NCBI GenBank assembly: GCA_026391235.1
Contig: JAPLDV010000576.1
Coordinates: 1-6,454 of the forward strand
Length of the DNA: 6,454 nt
Source of the DNA: Bacteroidia bacterium
GTDB taxonomy: Bacteria; Bacteroidota; Bacteroidia; Bacteroidales; UBA12481
Reading direction: 5' to 3'
This document shows positions 6,252-6,454 of this stretch, one piece after another. How positions within the stretch are numbered: the stretch's first letter is position 1; each line of letters starts with the position of its first letter. A program made the position numbers and the translations under genes. The notes below the pieces were generated by a model that saw only the letters and a program-made list of their open reading frames with translations, had not been told where the DNA came from and searched no databases.

Positions 6252-6303
6252 ATCAGCGCCATTCGTGGCATGTGCCCGTACGGCATACAATAACACCATT
6301 CGT
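6244..6303. repeat. Degenerate 23-bp repeat pair downstream of the palindromic elements
   Basis: The 23 bp at 6244-6266 (CGGCATAC to CATTCGT) align without gaps to 6281-6303 with 19 identities. CGGCATAC is also the end of the first 34-bp element (6198-6205), so the segment at about 6266-6288 looks like a decayed third unit of the same array, with its palindrome eroded to GGCATGTGCCCGTA. Confidence 0.55.
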
Positions 6304-6316
6304 TGAATTCGGAAAC

Positions 6317-6337
6317 GGACGCATTTATGCGTCCCTA
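6317..6337 (-). repeat. Inverted relative of the palindromic element (GGACGCAT hairpin)
   Basis: On the + strand, GGACGCAT (6317-6324) and ATGCGTCC (6327-6334) form a perfect 8-bp stem. Read on the minus strand, the 21 bases match the start of the 34-bp elements (TAGGG-CGCAT core) at 17 of 21 positions. Two of the four differences are a paired G-C to A-T exchange within the stem and the other two are in the loop. It therefore appears to be a diverged, oppositely oriented copy that has kept its secondary structure. No T-run follows on either strand. Confidence 0.65.
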
Positions 6338-6362
6338 GGTGTGAAATCCCGGACAAATTATT

Positions 6363-6381
6363 TAACTTTGTTAAAAAGGAA
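6363..6381 (+). promoter_or_regulatory. Putative promoter -7 box and ribosome binding site for the last gene
   Basis: TAACTTTG (6363-6370) fits the Bacteroidota -7 consensus TAnnTTTG exactly. It is followed by AAAAAGGAA (6373-6381), a fair Shine-Dalgarno sequence five bases before the ATG at 6387. The -33 region is weak; the best placed candidate is around GGTGTG at 6338-6343. The local AT-rich context after a GC-rich repeat tract supports a new transcription unit starting here. Confidence 0.5.
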
Positions 6382-6386
6382 TAGCC

Positions 6387-6454
6387 ATGCATACGATCAA
6401 ATTAAAAATTGACGATAAGGATTACGATAAACTGATCTGGCTGTTAGGTAAATT
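6387..6454 (+). CDS. Start of a small hypothetical protein gene, cut by window edge
   Basis: Only 22 full codons are visible, reading MHTIKLKIDDKDYDKLIWLL followed by GK. ATG at 6387 is preceded at five bases by AAAAAGGAA and at 16 bases by a TAACTTTG -7 box, which makes this a credible gene start. Base composition is more AT-rich than in the dehydrogenase genes. The alternating hydrophobic/charged N-terminus (a short beta strand, then a helix) resembles, from memory, small Bacteroidota proteins often found beside RelE/ParE-type toxins. With this much sequence an antitoxin role is only a guess, and no function is assigned. Confidence 0.6.
   Translation, partial: MHTIKLKIDDKDYDKLIWLLGK

Noticed and set aside
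5282..6286. A 334-codon minus-strand open frame over lpd and the palindromic repeats
   Set aside because: It is antisense to the clearly conserved lpd. Its first residues are translated GGGCGCA palindromes, a common source of spurious protein predictions.
6172..6303. A CRISPR array
   Set aside because: There are only two exact repeats, with a 12-bp gap between them and a third decayed copy. No spacer-sized unique segments or cas genes are present.

Overview
The window is one strand-coherent block from what looks like a Bacteroidota (probably Bacteroidales-type) genome. The basis for that assignment is indirect. Shine-Dalgarno sequences are weak or absent before most genes, and two perfect matches to the Bacteroidota -7 promoter box (TAnnTTTG) occur in intergenic DNA. 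Dispersed short palindromic and heptamer repeats lie between genes. The last, partial gene begins like small proteins I recall from that phylum. No rRNA or other marker gene is present, so the lineage is an inference.

Layout, all genes on the + strand: a heptamer-repeat tail (1-20); pepT, a complete tripeptidase gene (54-1286); then a complete 2-oxoacid dehydrogenase gene set. This set is E1 alpha (1315-2430), E1 beta (2441-3424), E2 acyltransferase (3429-4802) and E3 dihydrolipoyl dehydrogenase (4829-6175). The gaps are 28, 10, 4 and 26 bp, which suggests one transcription unit. A repeat-rich intergenic region of 211 bp (6176-6386) follows, and then the first 22 codons of a small unidentified gene (from 6387) that runs off the end.

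The four dehydrogenase genes together encode an oxidative-decarboxylation machine. E1 alpha/beta uses thiamine diphosphate to decarboxylate a 2-oxoacid, the lipoyl-bearing E2 carries the acyl group to CoA, and E3 reoxidises the lipoate. Length and sequence resemble the alpha2beta2 pyruvate dehydrogenase of Bacillus more than the homodimeric E1 of Escherichia coli. A branched-chain 2-oxoacid substrate cannot be excluded.

Three things stand out. First, a hypervariable-looking heptamer repeat (TGACGCG and its reverse complement, arranged as inverted arms) lies inside the E2 reading frame. It encodes the linker between the E3/E1-binding domain and the catalytic core, and its changes from the perfect repeat fall where an in-frame TGA would otherwise arise. 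Second, the E3 keeps its redox-disulphide, FAD and catalytic His-Glu motifs, but its NAD-binding fingerprint is altered at several normally conserved positions. Third, a pair of identical 34-bp palindromic elements starts at the lpd stop codon, and a third, inverted relative nearby shows a compensatory base-pair change.
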